From Erythrobacter sp. CCH5-A1 (GTDB lineage: Bacteria; Pseudomonadota; Alphaproteobacteria; Sphingomonadales; Sphingomonadaceae): a DNA stretch of 15,459 nucleotides. Of this stretch, positions 6,439-13,457 are shown piece after piece; positions within the stretch are counted from its first letter, which is position 1; each line of letters starts with the position of its first letter. The notes beneath the pieces were generated by a model, which was not told where the DNA came from, ran no database searches, and saw only the letters and a program-made list of their open reading frames with translations. Where the stretch lies: positions 1 through 15,459 of the forward strand of contig NZ_LSKQ01000184.1 in the NCBI RefSeq assembly GCF_001557115.1, in the 5' to 3' direction. The translations under genes and the position numbers were made by a program.

Positions 6439-7875
6439 ATGAGCCTTGTGACCGGGCCGCTCCCTTGGCGGCTCAAACTGATGCACGGCTTCGGCGCGGT
6501 CGCCTTCGGGGTGAAGGACGGCGGCTTCTCGTTCTTCCTGCTGCCGTTCTACAATCTTGTGCTGGGGGTGGACGCCGGGATCGTCGGCGCGGCGCTGGCG
6601 ACGGCGCTGGTGATCGATGCGCTGGTCGATCCGCTGATCGGGCACCTGTGCGACCGCACCTACACCCGCTGGGGCCGCCGCCTGCCGTGGCTCTATACCG
6701 CCCCGCTCCCGCTGGCGCTGGCCTGGACGCTGCTGTGGAGCCCGCCCTTTACCGGGGTGCCGGGGTTCTGGGAGATCGTCGCGCTGGCGGTCGGCGTGCG
6801 CCTGCTGCTGTCGGCCTGCGAGGTGCCCTCGATCAGCATGGTGCCCGAAATCACCGCCGACTATGTCGAGCGCACGACGCTGTTCCGCTACCGCTATCTG
6901 TCGGGCTGGATCGGGGGCCTCGCCATGTCGGTGTTGGCCTTCACGGTGTTCCTGCCGACCCCGCAATCCCAGCTCGAGCCCGATGGCTACGCATTGTTCG
7001 GGATGGTCGGCGCGGTGGTCATGCTGGTTTCGGTGGTCGGCTCGGCGGCGGGGCAGCACCGCTATGTCGCGCGCCTGCCCGAGACCACCTCGCAGCCCTT
7101 CTCGCTCGCGCGGGCCTTCGGCGAAATCTTCGATGCCTTCCGCGAGCGCGCCTTCGTGATCTTCGCCTGCGGAGCGCTCGCCGCCCATGTCAGCACCGGG
7201 CTGTCGCTCTCGATCACGCTCTATGTCACGCGCTACGTGTGGCAGTTCAGCGAGCTCGCCTTCAAGCTCTACCCGCTGGCGCTGGGGCTGTCCGTGATCG
7301 CGATGTTCCTGATCGTCGGCCCGCTCCACCGCCGCTTCGGCAAGCCGATGAGCGGGGCGGCCGGGTCGCTGGTGACGCTCGGAATTGCGGCGACGCCCTA
7401 TGTCCTGTTCCTCGCGGACCTGTGGCCCACGACCGGATCGGCGCTGTCGACGGGCCTGTTCATGGGCTTCATGGTCGCGGCCAACACCGCCGGCGTGGTG
7501 ACGATCATCTCGGCCACCTCGATGGTCGCCGAGATCGTTGAGGCTTACGAGGAGCGCACCGGCAAGCGCGCCGAGGGGACGTTCTATGCGGGCAACTGGC
7601 TGGTCACCAAGGCGGCGACCGGCGGGGGCATCCTGCTCACCAGCCTGATCGTGCAGATCGTCGGCCTGCAGCCGGGGACCACGCAGGCCGCGGTCGCGCC
7701 CGAGGTGGTTCGGAACCTCGCGATCGCCTATCTGATCGTGGCCACCGCGCTGGCGGTGATCGCGGCCTTCTGGCTCTCGCGCTTTCCCATCACCCGCGCC
7801 GATCACGAGGCCCGCGTTGCCGCGCGGATCGTGCGCGAGCGTGCCGTAACGTCAGGACCTGTCACTCACAAATGA
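6439..7875 (+). CDS. MFS transporter of the GPH (glycoside/cation symporter) family
   Basis: A 478-residue inner-membrane protein with about twelve hydrophobic segments. The GPH (MFS_2) signature is clear at residues 60-81: an Asp-rich helix end with DPLIG, then [11 protein letters not shown], the cytoplasmic loop between helices 2 and 3. It should move a substrate by cation symport. Known members carry sugars and glucuronides, but many homologues sit in catabolic loci for carboxylates or terpenoid- and steroid-like compounds, so the neighbourhood suggests import of the locus substrate (inference). The ATG at 6439 is preceded by AGG five bases upstream, a modest ribosome site. The gene is first in the plus-strand series, behind the 6338-6361 operator, with 76 bases to the next start. 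Confidence 0.88.
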   Translation: MSLVTGPLPWRLKLMHGFGAVAFGVKDGGFSFFLLPFYNLVLGVDAGIVGAALATALVIDALVDPLIGHLCDRTYTRWGRRLPWLYTAPLPLALAWTLLWSPPFTGVPGFWEIVALAVGVRLLLSACEVPSISMVPEITADYVERTTLFRYRYLSGWIGGLAMSVLAFTVFLPTPQSQLEPDGYALFGMVGAVVMLVSVVGSAAGQHRYVARLPETTSQPFSLARAFGEIFDAFRERAFVIFACGALAAHVSTGLSLSITLYVTRYVWQFSELAFKLYPLALGLSVIAMFLIVGPLHRRFGKPMSGAAGSLVTLGIAATPYVLFLADLWPTTGSALSTGLFMGFMVAANTAGVVTIISATSMVAEIVEAYEERTGKRAEGTFYAGNWLVTKAATGGGILLTSLIVQIVGLQPGTTQAAVAPEVVRNLAIAYLIVATALAVIAAFWLSRFPITRADHEARVAARIVRERAVTSGPVTHK

Positions 7876-7951
7876 GGGCTTGGCGCGGGCAGGAGGCTCT
7901 GCCACGCTCCCCCAAAGATTCGATTTCGAACTAGGACGAGAGGAACCCCCC

Positions 7952-9289
7952 ATGGATTTCGAACCCACCGAACGGCAGGCCTATTGGCGTGACCGCGTGC
8001 GCGATTTCATCGAGACGCACGTGCGCCCCAACATGGATGTCTACAAGGCGCAGGACGCCGAGGGCGGGCGCTGGAAGGTGATCCAGATCATCGAGGACAA
8101 GAAGAAGCTGGCGAAAGAGGCCGGCATCTGGAACCTGTTCATGCCGCCGCGCAATGACAGCCACCACCATGTCGACGAGACCTTCGAATTCGACGGCCCC
8201 GGCCTCACCAACCTCGAATATGCCCTGTGCGCCGAGGAAATGGGCCGCATCGGCTGGGCGAGCGAAGTGTTCAACTGCTCCGCGCCCGATACCGGCAACA
8301 TGGAGGTCTTCCACCGCTACGGCACGCGCGAGCAGAAGGAAGAATGGCTGCGCCCGCTGATGAACGGCGAGATCCGTTCGGCCTTCCTGATGACCGAGCC
8401 CTACACCGCCTCCTCGGACGCGACCAATATCGAGACCCGGATCGAGCGTGACGGCGATCACTATGTGATCAACGGGCGCAAGTGGTGGTCGAGCGGCCTC
8501 GGCGATCCGCGCTGCAAGGTCGCGATTGTCATGGGCAAGACCGACTTCTCCGCCCAGCGCCACGCGCAGCAGTCGATGGTGCTGATGCCGATCGACGCGC
8601 CCGGCGTGAACATCATCCGCCACCTGCCCGTCTTCGGCTATGACGATGCCCCGCACGGCCACATGGAAGTCGAGATGGTCAACGTGCGCGTGCCCGTCTC
8701 GAACATGCTGCTCGGCGAGGGCCGCGGCTTCGAGATCGCGCAGGGCCGCCTCGGGCCGGGCCGCATCCACCACTGCATGCGCACCATCGGCGTCGCCGAG
8801 GAAGCGCTCGCCAAGATGTGCCGCCGCCTGCAGGAGCGCGAGGCCTTCGGCAAGCCGGTCTACAAGCACTCGGTCTGGGAAGAGCGCGTCGCGCGCGCCC
8901 GCATCGACATCGACATGACGCGCCTGCTGTGCCTCAAGGCCGCCGACATGATGGACAAGGTCGGCAACAAGGCGGCGAAGCAGGAAATCGCGATGATCAA
9001 GGTGCAGGCGCCCAACATGGCGCTCAAGATCATCGACGATGCGATCCAGGCCCACGGCGGCGGCGGGGTGTCGGAAGACTACGGCCTCGCCTCGGCCTAT
9101 GCCCACCAGCGCACGCTGCGTCTGGCGGACGGGCCGGACGAGGTCCACGCCCGCTCGATCGCGCACATGGAATTCGCCAAGCACGCGCCGGTCCCCGGCC
9201 CGACGGCGAACGCCCTGCGCGGCAACCACGGGCGCGCGGCCAATGACGGCCAGAGCTTCAGCTCGGGCGACATGGGCGTGGCGCGCTGA
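7952..9289 (+). CDS. Acyl-CoA dehydrogenase of the ACAD10/ACAD11 (LvaC-like) type
   Basis: A 445-residue flavoprotein that matches the C-terminal domain of animal ACAD11 over its whole length, from memory of that sequence. Shared blocks include [58 protein letters not shown] and [11 protein letters not shown]. The usual catalytic Glu of the YEGT motif is replaced by Asp (D393 in LADGPDE), as in ACAD10/11. The start at 7952 has GAGAGGA seven bases upstream; a start at 7880 would add 24 unrelated residues. In ACAD10/11 this domain is fused to a kinase domain, which here is encoded two genes downstream (10524-11699). The inferred job is to turn a phosphorylated hydroxyacyl-CoA into an enoyl-CoA or to isomerise it, as LvaC does with LvaA in levulinate catabolism; plain acyl-CoA oxidation is the alternative. 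Confidence 0.92.
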   Translation: MDFEPTERQAYWRDRVRDFIETHVRPNMDVYKAQDAEGGRWKVIQIIEDKKKLAKEAGIWNLFMPPRNDSHHHVDETFEFDGPGLTNLEYALCAEEMGRIGWASEVFNCSAPDTGNMEVFHRYGTREQKEEWLRPLMNGEIRSAFLMTEPYTASSDATNIETRIERDGDHYVINGRKWWSSGLGDPRCKVAIVMGKTDFSAQRHAQQSMVLMPIDAPGVNIIRHLPVFGYDDAPHGHMEVEMVNVRVPVSNMLLGEGRGFEIAQGRLGPGRIHHCMRTIGVAEEALAKMCRRLQEREAFGKPVYKHSVWEERVARARIDIDMTRLLCLKAADMMDKVGNKAAKQEIAMIKVQAPNMALKIIDDAIQAHGGGGVSEDYGLASAYAHQRTLRLADGPDEVHARSIAHMEFAKHAPVPGPTANALRGNHGRAANDGQSFSSGDMGVAR

Positions 9290-9298
9290 CACTTAACT

Positions 9299-9423
9299 CC
9301 CCTCCCGCTTGCGGGAGGGGGCGGGGGTGGGCACGGGCCGACCGCGAGGAAGGCCCACCCCGCTGCGACCAGGACTTGCGAGGCAAGCCCAAGTCTCGCT
9401 CCCCCCCCCGCAAGCGGGAGGGG
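9299..9423 (+). repeat. Composite palindromic intergenic repeat, copy B
   Basis: A 125-bp element with the same plan and orientation as 3638-3771. The left hairpin has arms CCCCTCCCGC and GCGGGAGGGG (9299-9320). The central inverted repeat pairs GGGGTGGGC (9324-9332) with GCCCACCCC (9353-9361). The right hairpin (9402-9423) has one T-to-C change at about 9406 that leaves a nine-C run. It fills the gap between the acyl-CoA dehydrogenase stop and the alcohol dehydrogenase gene, and its right hairpin ends two bases before the ribosome site GAGGA (9425-9429), so it could affect translation of that gene. Confidence 0.8.
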
Positions 9424-9435
9424 TGAGGAATTATC

Positions 9436-10524
9436 ATGGCAAAAGCCGCCATTCTCGAAGCACCCGGCGCAGGTCTTCGCATCGCCGAGGTCACCTATGC
9501 CGAACCCGGCCCGCACGAGGTCCTGATCGACACCAAGGCCTGCGGGCTGTGCCATTCGGACCTGCACTTCATCGACGGGCATTACCCCCACGCCCTGCCC
9601 TGCATTCCGGGACACGAGGCGGCGGGGATCGTGCGCGCGGTCGGCAGCGAAGTCCGCACCGTGAAGCCGGGCGACCATGTCGTCTCCTGCCTCTCGGCCT
9701 TCTGCGGCCACTGCGAGTTCTGCGTCACCGGCCGCATGGCGCTGTGCCTCGGCGGTGACACCCGCCGCGCCAAGGGCGAGGCCTCGCGCATCGCCTTTGC
9801 CGATGGCGCGCCGGTCAACCAGATGCTCAACCTCTCTGCCCTGTCCGAGCAAATGCTGATCCACGAGCACGCCTGCGTCGCGATCGACAAGGCCATGCCC
9901 TTCGACCGCGCCGCGCTGCTCGGCTGCGCGGTGACGACCGGCGCGGGGACGATCTTCAACGCCTGCAAGGTGACCCCGGGCGAGACCGTGCTGGTGGTCG
10001 GCTGCGGAGGCGTGGGCCTCGCCGCGATCAACGCCGCCAGAATCGCGGGCGCTGGCAAGATCATCGCCGCCGACCCCTTGCCCGAAAAGCGCGCGCTGGC
10101 CGAAGTGCTCGGCGCGACCCACACCGTCGATGCGCTCGCCGAGGATGCGGCGAAACAGATCATCGCGATCAGCGGCGGCGGGGTCGACTGGGGGATCGAG
10201 GCGGTCGGACGGCAAGCCTCGGCCGACCTCGCGGTCGCCAGCCTCAAGCGCGGCGGCACTGCGGTGATCCTCGGGATGATGCCCTTGGACTGCAAGGTCG
10301 GGCTCGGCGCCTTCGACCTGCTCAGCGGCAAGAAGCTGATGGGCGCGATCATGGGGATGAACCACTTCCCCGTCGATCTGCCGCGCCTTGTCGACTTCTA
10401 CCTGCGCGGGTTGCTCGATCTCGACACGATCATTGCCGAGCGTATCCCGCTCGAAGCGGTGAACGAGGGCTTCAACACGATGCGCGCCGGGCACGCCGCG
10501 CGCACGGTGGTGGTGTTCGACTGA
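9436..10524 (+). CDS. Zinc-dependent alcohol dehydrogenase (MDR family)
   Basis: A 362-residue medium-chain dehydrogenase, probably NAD-linked. Catalytic zinc ligands are visible: C39 in CGLCHSD, H60-E61 in PGHE and C164 in GCAVTTG. The structural zinc loop has C90, C93, C96 and C104 (AFCGHCEFCVTGRMALC). The Rossmann motif is VVGCGGVGLAA (187-197). Overall it follows the class III/NDMA-type branch of the family, with an extended substrate domain. The start has GAGGA six bases upstream, directly after repeat copy B. The stop and the kinase start share one base (TGATG), so the two are translationally coupled. Being placed between the two halves of an ACAD10/11-type system suggests it oxidises an alcohol of the same pathway, either the incoming substrate or a released product. 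The substrate itself is not evident. Confidence 0.9.
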   Translation: MAKAAILEAPGAGLRIAEVTYAEPGPHEVLIDTKACGLCHSDLHFIDGHYPHALPCIPGHEAAGIVRAVGSEVRTVKPGDHVVSCLSAFCGHCEFCVTGRMALCLGGDTRRAKGEASRIAFADGAPVNQMLNLSALSEQMLIHEHACVAIDKAMPFDRAALLGCAVTTGAGTIFNACKVTPGETVLVVGCGGVGLAAINAARIAGAGKIIAADPLPEKRALAEVLGATHTVDALAEDAAKQIIAISGGGVDWGIEAVGRQASADLAVASLKRGGTAVILGMMPLDCKVGLGAFDLLSGKKLMGAIMGMNHFPVDLPRLVDFYLRGLLDLDTIIAERIPLEAVNEGFNTMRAGHAARTVVVFD

Positions 10525-11699
10525 TGACAGACGCTCCCCAGATCGATTTCGACAAGGAAATGGTCGGCACGGTCGAAGTGACCGAGAAGGACGCGCTCGA
10601 TCTTGCCAGCCTCACCGCGTGGTTCGAGGCCAATGTCGAGGGCTTCCAAGGCCCGATCAGCTACACCAAGTTCAAGGGCGGCCAATCGAACCCGACCTAT
10701 CGGATCGACACCCCCGGCGCGAGCTACGTCCTCAGGCGCCAGCCCTTCGGCAAGCTGCTGCCCAGTGCCCACGCGGTCGACCGCGAATATGCGGCGATGA
10801 CCGGGCTCTATCCGACCGGCTTCCCGGTGCCGCGCACCTATGGCCTCTGCGAAGACCCCGAGGTCATCGGCTCCAAGTTCTTCGTGATGAGCATGGCCGA
10901 TGGCCGCTCGCTGTGGAACGGCGCGCTGCCCGGCATGGAGCCCGAAGAGCGCCGCGCGATCTATCACGCGCTGATCGACACGATGGCCGACCTCCACCTT
11001 AACCAGCCCGAGCAGATCGGGATGGGCGACTACGGCAAGCCCACCGATTACTGCGCGCGCCAGATCACCCGCTGGACCAAGCAGTACAAGCTCTCCGAAA
11101 CCGAGCACATGCCGGAAATGGAAGCGCTGATCGAATGGCTGCCGCAGACCATCCCGCCGCAGCACGGCTCGTCCGTGGTCCACGGCGACTACCGGCTCGA
11201 CAACGTGATCTTCCACAAGGAGGAGCCGCGCATCATCGCGGTGCTCGACTGGGAGCTGTCGACGCTGGGCGATCCGATCGCGGACTTCAGCTACCTGATG
11301 CTCAACTGGCACAACCCCGCCGATGGCCGCGCGGGGCTGCTGGGGCTGGATCTCGAGGCGCTCGGCATCCCCTCGCAGGAGGAAGCGGTGGAACGCTACG
11401 TCGCACGCACCGGCTTCCCGGTCCCGCCGATGGACTGGTACTTCGCCTACAACCTGTTCCGCCTCGCCGGGATCATGCAGGGCATCAAGAAGCGCGTGAT
11501 CGACGGCACCGCCTCCAGCGCCCACGCGCAGGCGATGAGCGACCGGGTGCGCCCGCTGGCGGAGCGGGCCTACCAGTTCGCTGTGGCAGCAGGGATGCCC
11601 GCAAAAGGCACGGGCGCCTGGGCGGCTTACGTATGCCGCTCCCCCGCTTGCAGCCTCCGCTTGCCGCAGGCGCGCGGCGCGGCTAGGCGCGCGTCATAA
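10524..11699 (+). CDS. Aminoglycoside-phosphotransferase-fold kinase, ACAD10/11 N-domain (LvaA) type
   Basis: A 391-residue kinase of the APH/choline-kinase fold. Residues about 44-355 match the N-terminal domain of animal ACAD11: GGQSNPTYR (52-60) in the nucleotide-binding lobe, Brenner motif HGDYRLDN (220-227) with catalytic D222, and metal-binding LDWELSTLGDP (241-251). Antibiotic resistance is unlikely. In Pseudomonas levulinate catabolism LvaA phosphorylates 4-hydroxyvaleryl-CoA for removal of phosphate with LvaC, and mammalian ACAD10/11 act likewise on 4-hydroxyacyl-CoAs; the same role is inferred here with the ACAD at 7952-9289. The ATG overlaps the ADH stop by one base. The last 30 or so residues (from about 361) are Arg/Ala-rich, unlike the family, and may be read-through into what was spacer before dapD. 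Confidence 0.9.
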   Translation: MTDAPQIDFDKEMVGTVEVTEKDALDLASLTAWFEANVEGFQGPISYTKFKGGQSNPTYRIDTPGASYVLRRQPFGKLLPSAHAVDREYAAMTGLYPTGFPVPRTYGLCEDPEVIGSKFFVMSMADGRSLWNGALPGMEPEERRAIYHALIDTMADLHLNQPEQIGMGDYGKPTDYCARQITRWTKQYKLSETEHMPEMEALIEWLPQTIPPQHGSSVVHGDYRLDNVIFHKEEPRIIAVLDWELSTLGDPIADFSYLMLNWHNPADGRAGLLGLDLEALGIPSQEEAVERYVARTGFPVPPMDWYFAYNLFRLAGIMQGIKKRVIDGTASSAHAQAMSDRVRPLAERAYQFAVAAGMPAKGTGAWAAYVCRSPACSLRLPQARGAARRAS

Positions 11700-11720
11700 C
11701 CCGACGCCCGGAGACCGCCC

Positions 11721-12557
11721 ATGACCGACAGCCTCATCACCGCCATCGAAGCCGCATGGGAAGACCGCGCCTCCGTCACCCCCGGCCACGCCGTCGGAGA
11801 GGCGGTGAACGCGGCGCTCGCCCTGCTCGACAGCGGCGAGGCACGCGTCGCCCAGCCTGACGGCAAGGGCGGGTGGCAGGTCAACCAGTGGCTCAAGAAG
11901 GCGGTGCTGCTCTCCTTCCGCCTCAACGACAACGCCGTAGTCGATGGCGGCGCGGCCGGGGCGCCCGCCTATGACAAGGTGCCGCTGAAGTTCGCCGGTT
12001 GGGGCGAGAACCGCTTCAAGGACGCGGGCTTCCGCGTCGTCCCCGGCGCGGTGGTGCGGCGCGGAGCGCATATCTCCAAGGGCGCGGTGCTGATGCCGAG
12101 CTTCGTCAACATCGGCGCCTATGTCGGCGAGAACACCATGATCGACACCTGGGCCACCGTCGGCTCCTGCGCGCAGATTGGGGCGAACGTCCACATCTCG
12201 GGCGGCGCGGGGATCGGGGGCGTGCTCGAGCCGCTCCAGGCCGAACCCGTCATCATCGGCGACAACGCCTTCATCGGTGCGCGCGCGGAAGTGGCCGAGG
12301 GCGTTCGCGTGGGCGAAGGCGCGGTGCTCTCGATGGGGGTCTATCTCGGCGCCTCGACCAAGATCGTCGACCGCGCCACCGGCGAGGTCCACATGGGCGC
12401 GGTCCCGCCCTATGCGGTGGTCGTCCCCGGCTCGATGCCCGGCAAGCCGCTCCCCGACGGCACCATGGGCCCCAGCCTCTACTGCGCGGTGATCGTCAAG
12501 ACCGTCGACGCCCAGACCCGCTCCAAGACCGGCATCAACGAGCTGCTGCGCGACTGA
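11721..12557 (+). CDS. dapD: 2,3,4,5-tetrahydropyridine-2,6-dicarboxylate N-succinyltransferase
   Basis: Transfers succinyl from succinyl-CoA to tetrahydrodipicolinate in the succinylase branch of lysine and diaminopimelate synthesis, in the cytoplasm. The 278-residue length is typical. The N-terminal helical domain has the [19 protein letters not shown] block. It is followed by a left-handed beta-helix of hexapeptide repeats from about residue 105 ([20 protein letters not shown], then [20 protein letters not shown]). The C-terminal part has [13 protein letters not shown] and ends in [10 protein letters not shown]. The start has GGAG seven bases upstream. It lies 21 bases after the kinase stop, so it may share that transcript although the function is unrelated. 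A hairpin with a T-run directly after it ends the unit. No other lysine gene is visible. Confidence 0.97.
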   Translation: MTDSLITAIEAAWEDRASVTPGHAVGEAVNAALALLDSGEARVAQPDGKGGWQVNQWLKKAVLLSFRLNDNAVVDGGAAGAPAYDKVPLKFAGWGENRFKDAGFRVVPGAVVRRGAHISKGAVLMPSFVNIGAYVGENTMIDTWATVGSCAQIGANVHISGGAGIGGVLEPLQAEPVIIGDNAFIGARAEVAEGVRVGEGAVLSMGVYLGASTKIVDRATGEVHMGAVPPYAVVVPGSMPGKPLPDGTMGPSLYCAVIVKTVDAQTRSKTGINELLRD

Positions 12558-12560
12558 CCG

Positions 12561-12587
12561 GCGGGCAGGCCTGCCCTGCCCGCTTTT
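12561..12587 (+). terminator. Intrinsic terminator after dapD
   Basis: Stem GCGGGCAG and CTGCCCGC (eight pairs, seven-base loop) followed by TTTT, starting four bases after the dapD stop codon. Confidence 0.8.
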
Positions 12588-12666
12588 CGCTTCGTTCCAT
12601 CATGGGATAGCGAACCGTTTGCCCCGTGCCGGCATGATCTCCTGCCCATTGCCGCAGGAGCCCTTC

Positions 12667-12954
12667 ATGCCGACACCCGATCCCCGCACCCGCATCGACG
12701 AAACCGACGCCAAGGCCGGCAGCCGCGAAGGCGTGGTGCGCTGGGTACTGGCGATCAGCCTCGTTCTCGCAATCGGCGCGATGACGCTCGTCTGGGTGAC
12801 CGGCGCGCTGACGCAGAATGCGGACGAGGCCCAGATGAATGTGGAGCGCAAGCCCGACGCCGGGGGCGATGCGGCAAGGTCCGAGGACAGCTCGACCGAC
12901 GGGATCATCACCGGCGACGAGGCCCTCGCTCCCGCAGGCCCGGCGACGCCATGA
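12667..12954 (+). CDS. Small single-helix membrane protein (paralogue of 13287-13445)
   Basis: A 95-residue protein I do not recognise. It has a short charged N-terminus (RTRIDETDAKAGSREG), one hydrophobic helix (about residues 26-47, ending in LVWVTGAL) and a polar acidic C-terminal tail of about 48 residues. The start is fixed by AGGAG six bases before the ATG at 12667; longer in-frame starts lack a ribosome site. Its stop overlaps the next start by four bases (ATGA), so it is coupled to the DUF2945 gene. From R25 to W43 it is identical at 12 of 19 positions to the small protein at 13287-13445, in the same register from the N-terminus. The tail is extra. Function is unknown. Confidence 0.75.
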   Translation: MPTPDPRTRIDETDAKAGSREGVVRWVLAISLVLAIGAMTLVWVTGALTQNADEAQMNVERKPDAGGDAARSEDSSTDGIITGDEALAPAGPATP

Positions 12955-13172
12955 GCGACACCTTCCGCAAGGGCCAGAAGGTCAGCTGGTCGTGGGGTAA
13001 CGGCACTGTGACGGGCAGGATCAAGGACCGCTACGAGCGCAGCGTGACGCGCAAGATCAAGGGCTCCGAAATCACCCGCAACGGTGACAAGGACGATCCG
13101 GCCTACCTGATCGAACAGGAGGACGGCGACGAGGTGCTCAAGCTCGCAAGTGAACTCAAAGCGGCGGGCTGA
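12951..13172 (+). CDS. DUF2945 (HVA1/Tudor-like) small protein
   Basis: A 73-residue soluble protein of the DUF2945 family, also called hypervirulence-associated protein, Tudor domain. The family pattern is clear: FRKGQKVSWSWGNGTVTGRI at the start, a central VTRKIKGSEITRNGDKDDPAYLI, and a closing GDEVLKLASEL. The predicted fold is a small SH3/Tudor-like barrel; the biochemical role is not established. The gene overlaps the upstream small membrane protein by four bases and would be translated with it. Despite the family name nothing here suggests virulence; such proteins are common in environmental bacteria. Confidence 0.88.
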   Translation: MSDTFRKGQKVSWSWGNGTVTGRIKDRYERSVTRKIKGSEITRNGDKDDPAYLIEQEDGDEVLKLASELKAAG

Positions 13173-13233
13173 CTTGCCGATTGTTCCACGATCCGGCGGC
13201 TTTCGGGAACCATTTGTCGCTCCCCGGGGTTGA

Positions 13234-13266
13234 TTGACGTTACGGAAAGATGTTCCCTAACGTCAA
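13234..13266. promoter_or_regulatory. Inverted repeat and -35-like element before the small membrane protein gene
   Basis: Arms TTGACGTTA (13234-13242) and TAACGTCAA (13258-13266) match perfectly across 15 bases; inside them GGAA and TTCC add four more pairs around a five-base centre. TTGACG can also serve as a -35, with CTAACG/TAACGT 17-18 bases on as a weak -10. An operator overlapping the promoter of the gene at 13287 is likely. The half-site resembles the TTGACG sites at 6256 and 6342. Confidence 0.5.
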
Positions 13267-13286
13267 CAACAACGGGGAGAGCAATG

Positions 13287-13445
13287 ATGGCCGATCCAAA
13301 GGACTCCATCCGCATCAACGAAGACGCCGCGCGCGGCGCAGTCAGCAACACGGGCCTGCGCTATGTGCTGGGCTTCAGCCTGGTGTTCGCGGTGATCGCG
13401 ATGAGCCTGGTGTGGATCATCCCCGCTCTCGCGATGGCGCACTGA
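13287..13445 (+). CDS. Small single-helix membrane protein (paralogue of 12667-12954)
   Basis: A 52-residue protein with a charged N-terminus (DSIRINEDAARG) and one hydrophobic helix (about 26-49), ending MAH right after the membrane segment. It aligns without gaps from R25 to W43 with the protein at 12667-12954, and the RI-x-E start at residues 9-12 is also shared, so the two are paralogues. Two ATGs are adjacent: 13287 has GGAG seven bases upstream, 13284 only four, so I prefer 13287. It has its own promoter region with a large inverted repeat (13234-13266), so it seems to be regulated separately from the 12667-13172 pair. It converges on the dipeptidase gene with nine bases between stops. 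Function is unknown. Confidence 0.7.
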   Translation: MADPKDSIRINEDAARGAVSNTGLRYVLGFSLVFAVIAMSLVWIIPALAMAH

Positions 13446-13457
13446 TCCGGCGGATCA
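13443..13457. repeat. Short palindrome holding both convergent stop codons
   Basis: TGATCC, GGC, GGATCA. The first three bases are the stop of the plus-strand small gene, and the last three, read on the minus strand, are the TGA of the dipeptidase gene. No T-run follows on either side, so it is a weak terminator at best. Confidence 0.5.

Noticed and set aside
6268..7806. Minus-strand open frame of 512 codons across the transporter gene
   Set aside because: The protein is a run of Arg, Gln, His and Gly typical of antisense frames; the plus strand has the GPH signature and membrane helices.
7931..9292. Minus-strand open frame across the ACAD10/11-type gene
   Set aside because: Antisense of a highly conserved coding region; no start signal and no domain.
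10524..11699. Aminoglycoside resistance gene
   Set aside because: The APH fold alone does not mean resistance; sequence blocks and the ACAD neighbour place it with the ACAD10/11 and LvaA kinases.
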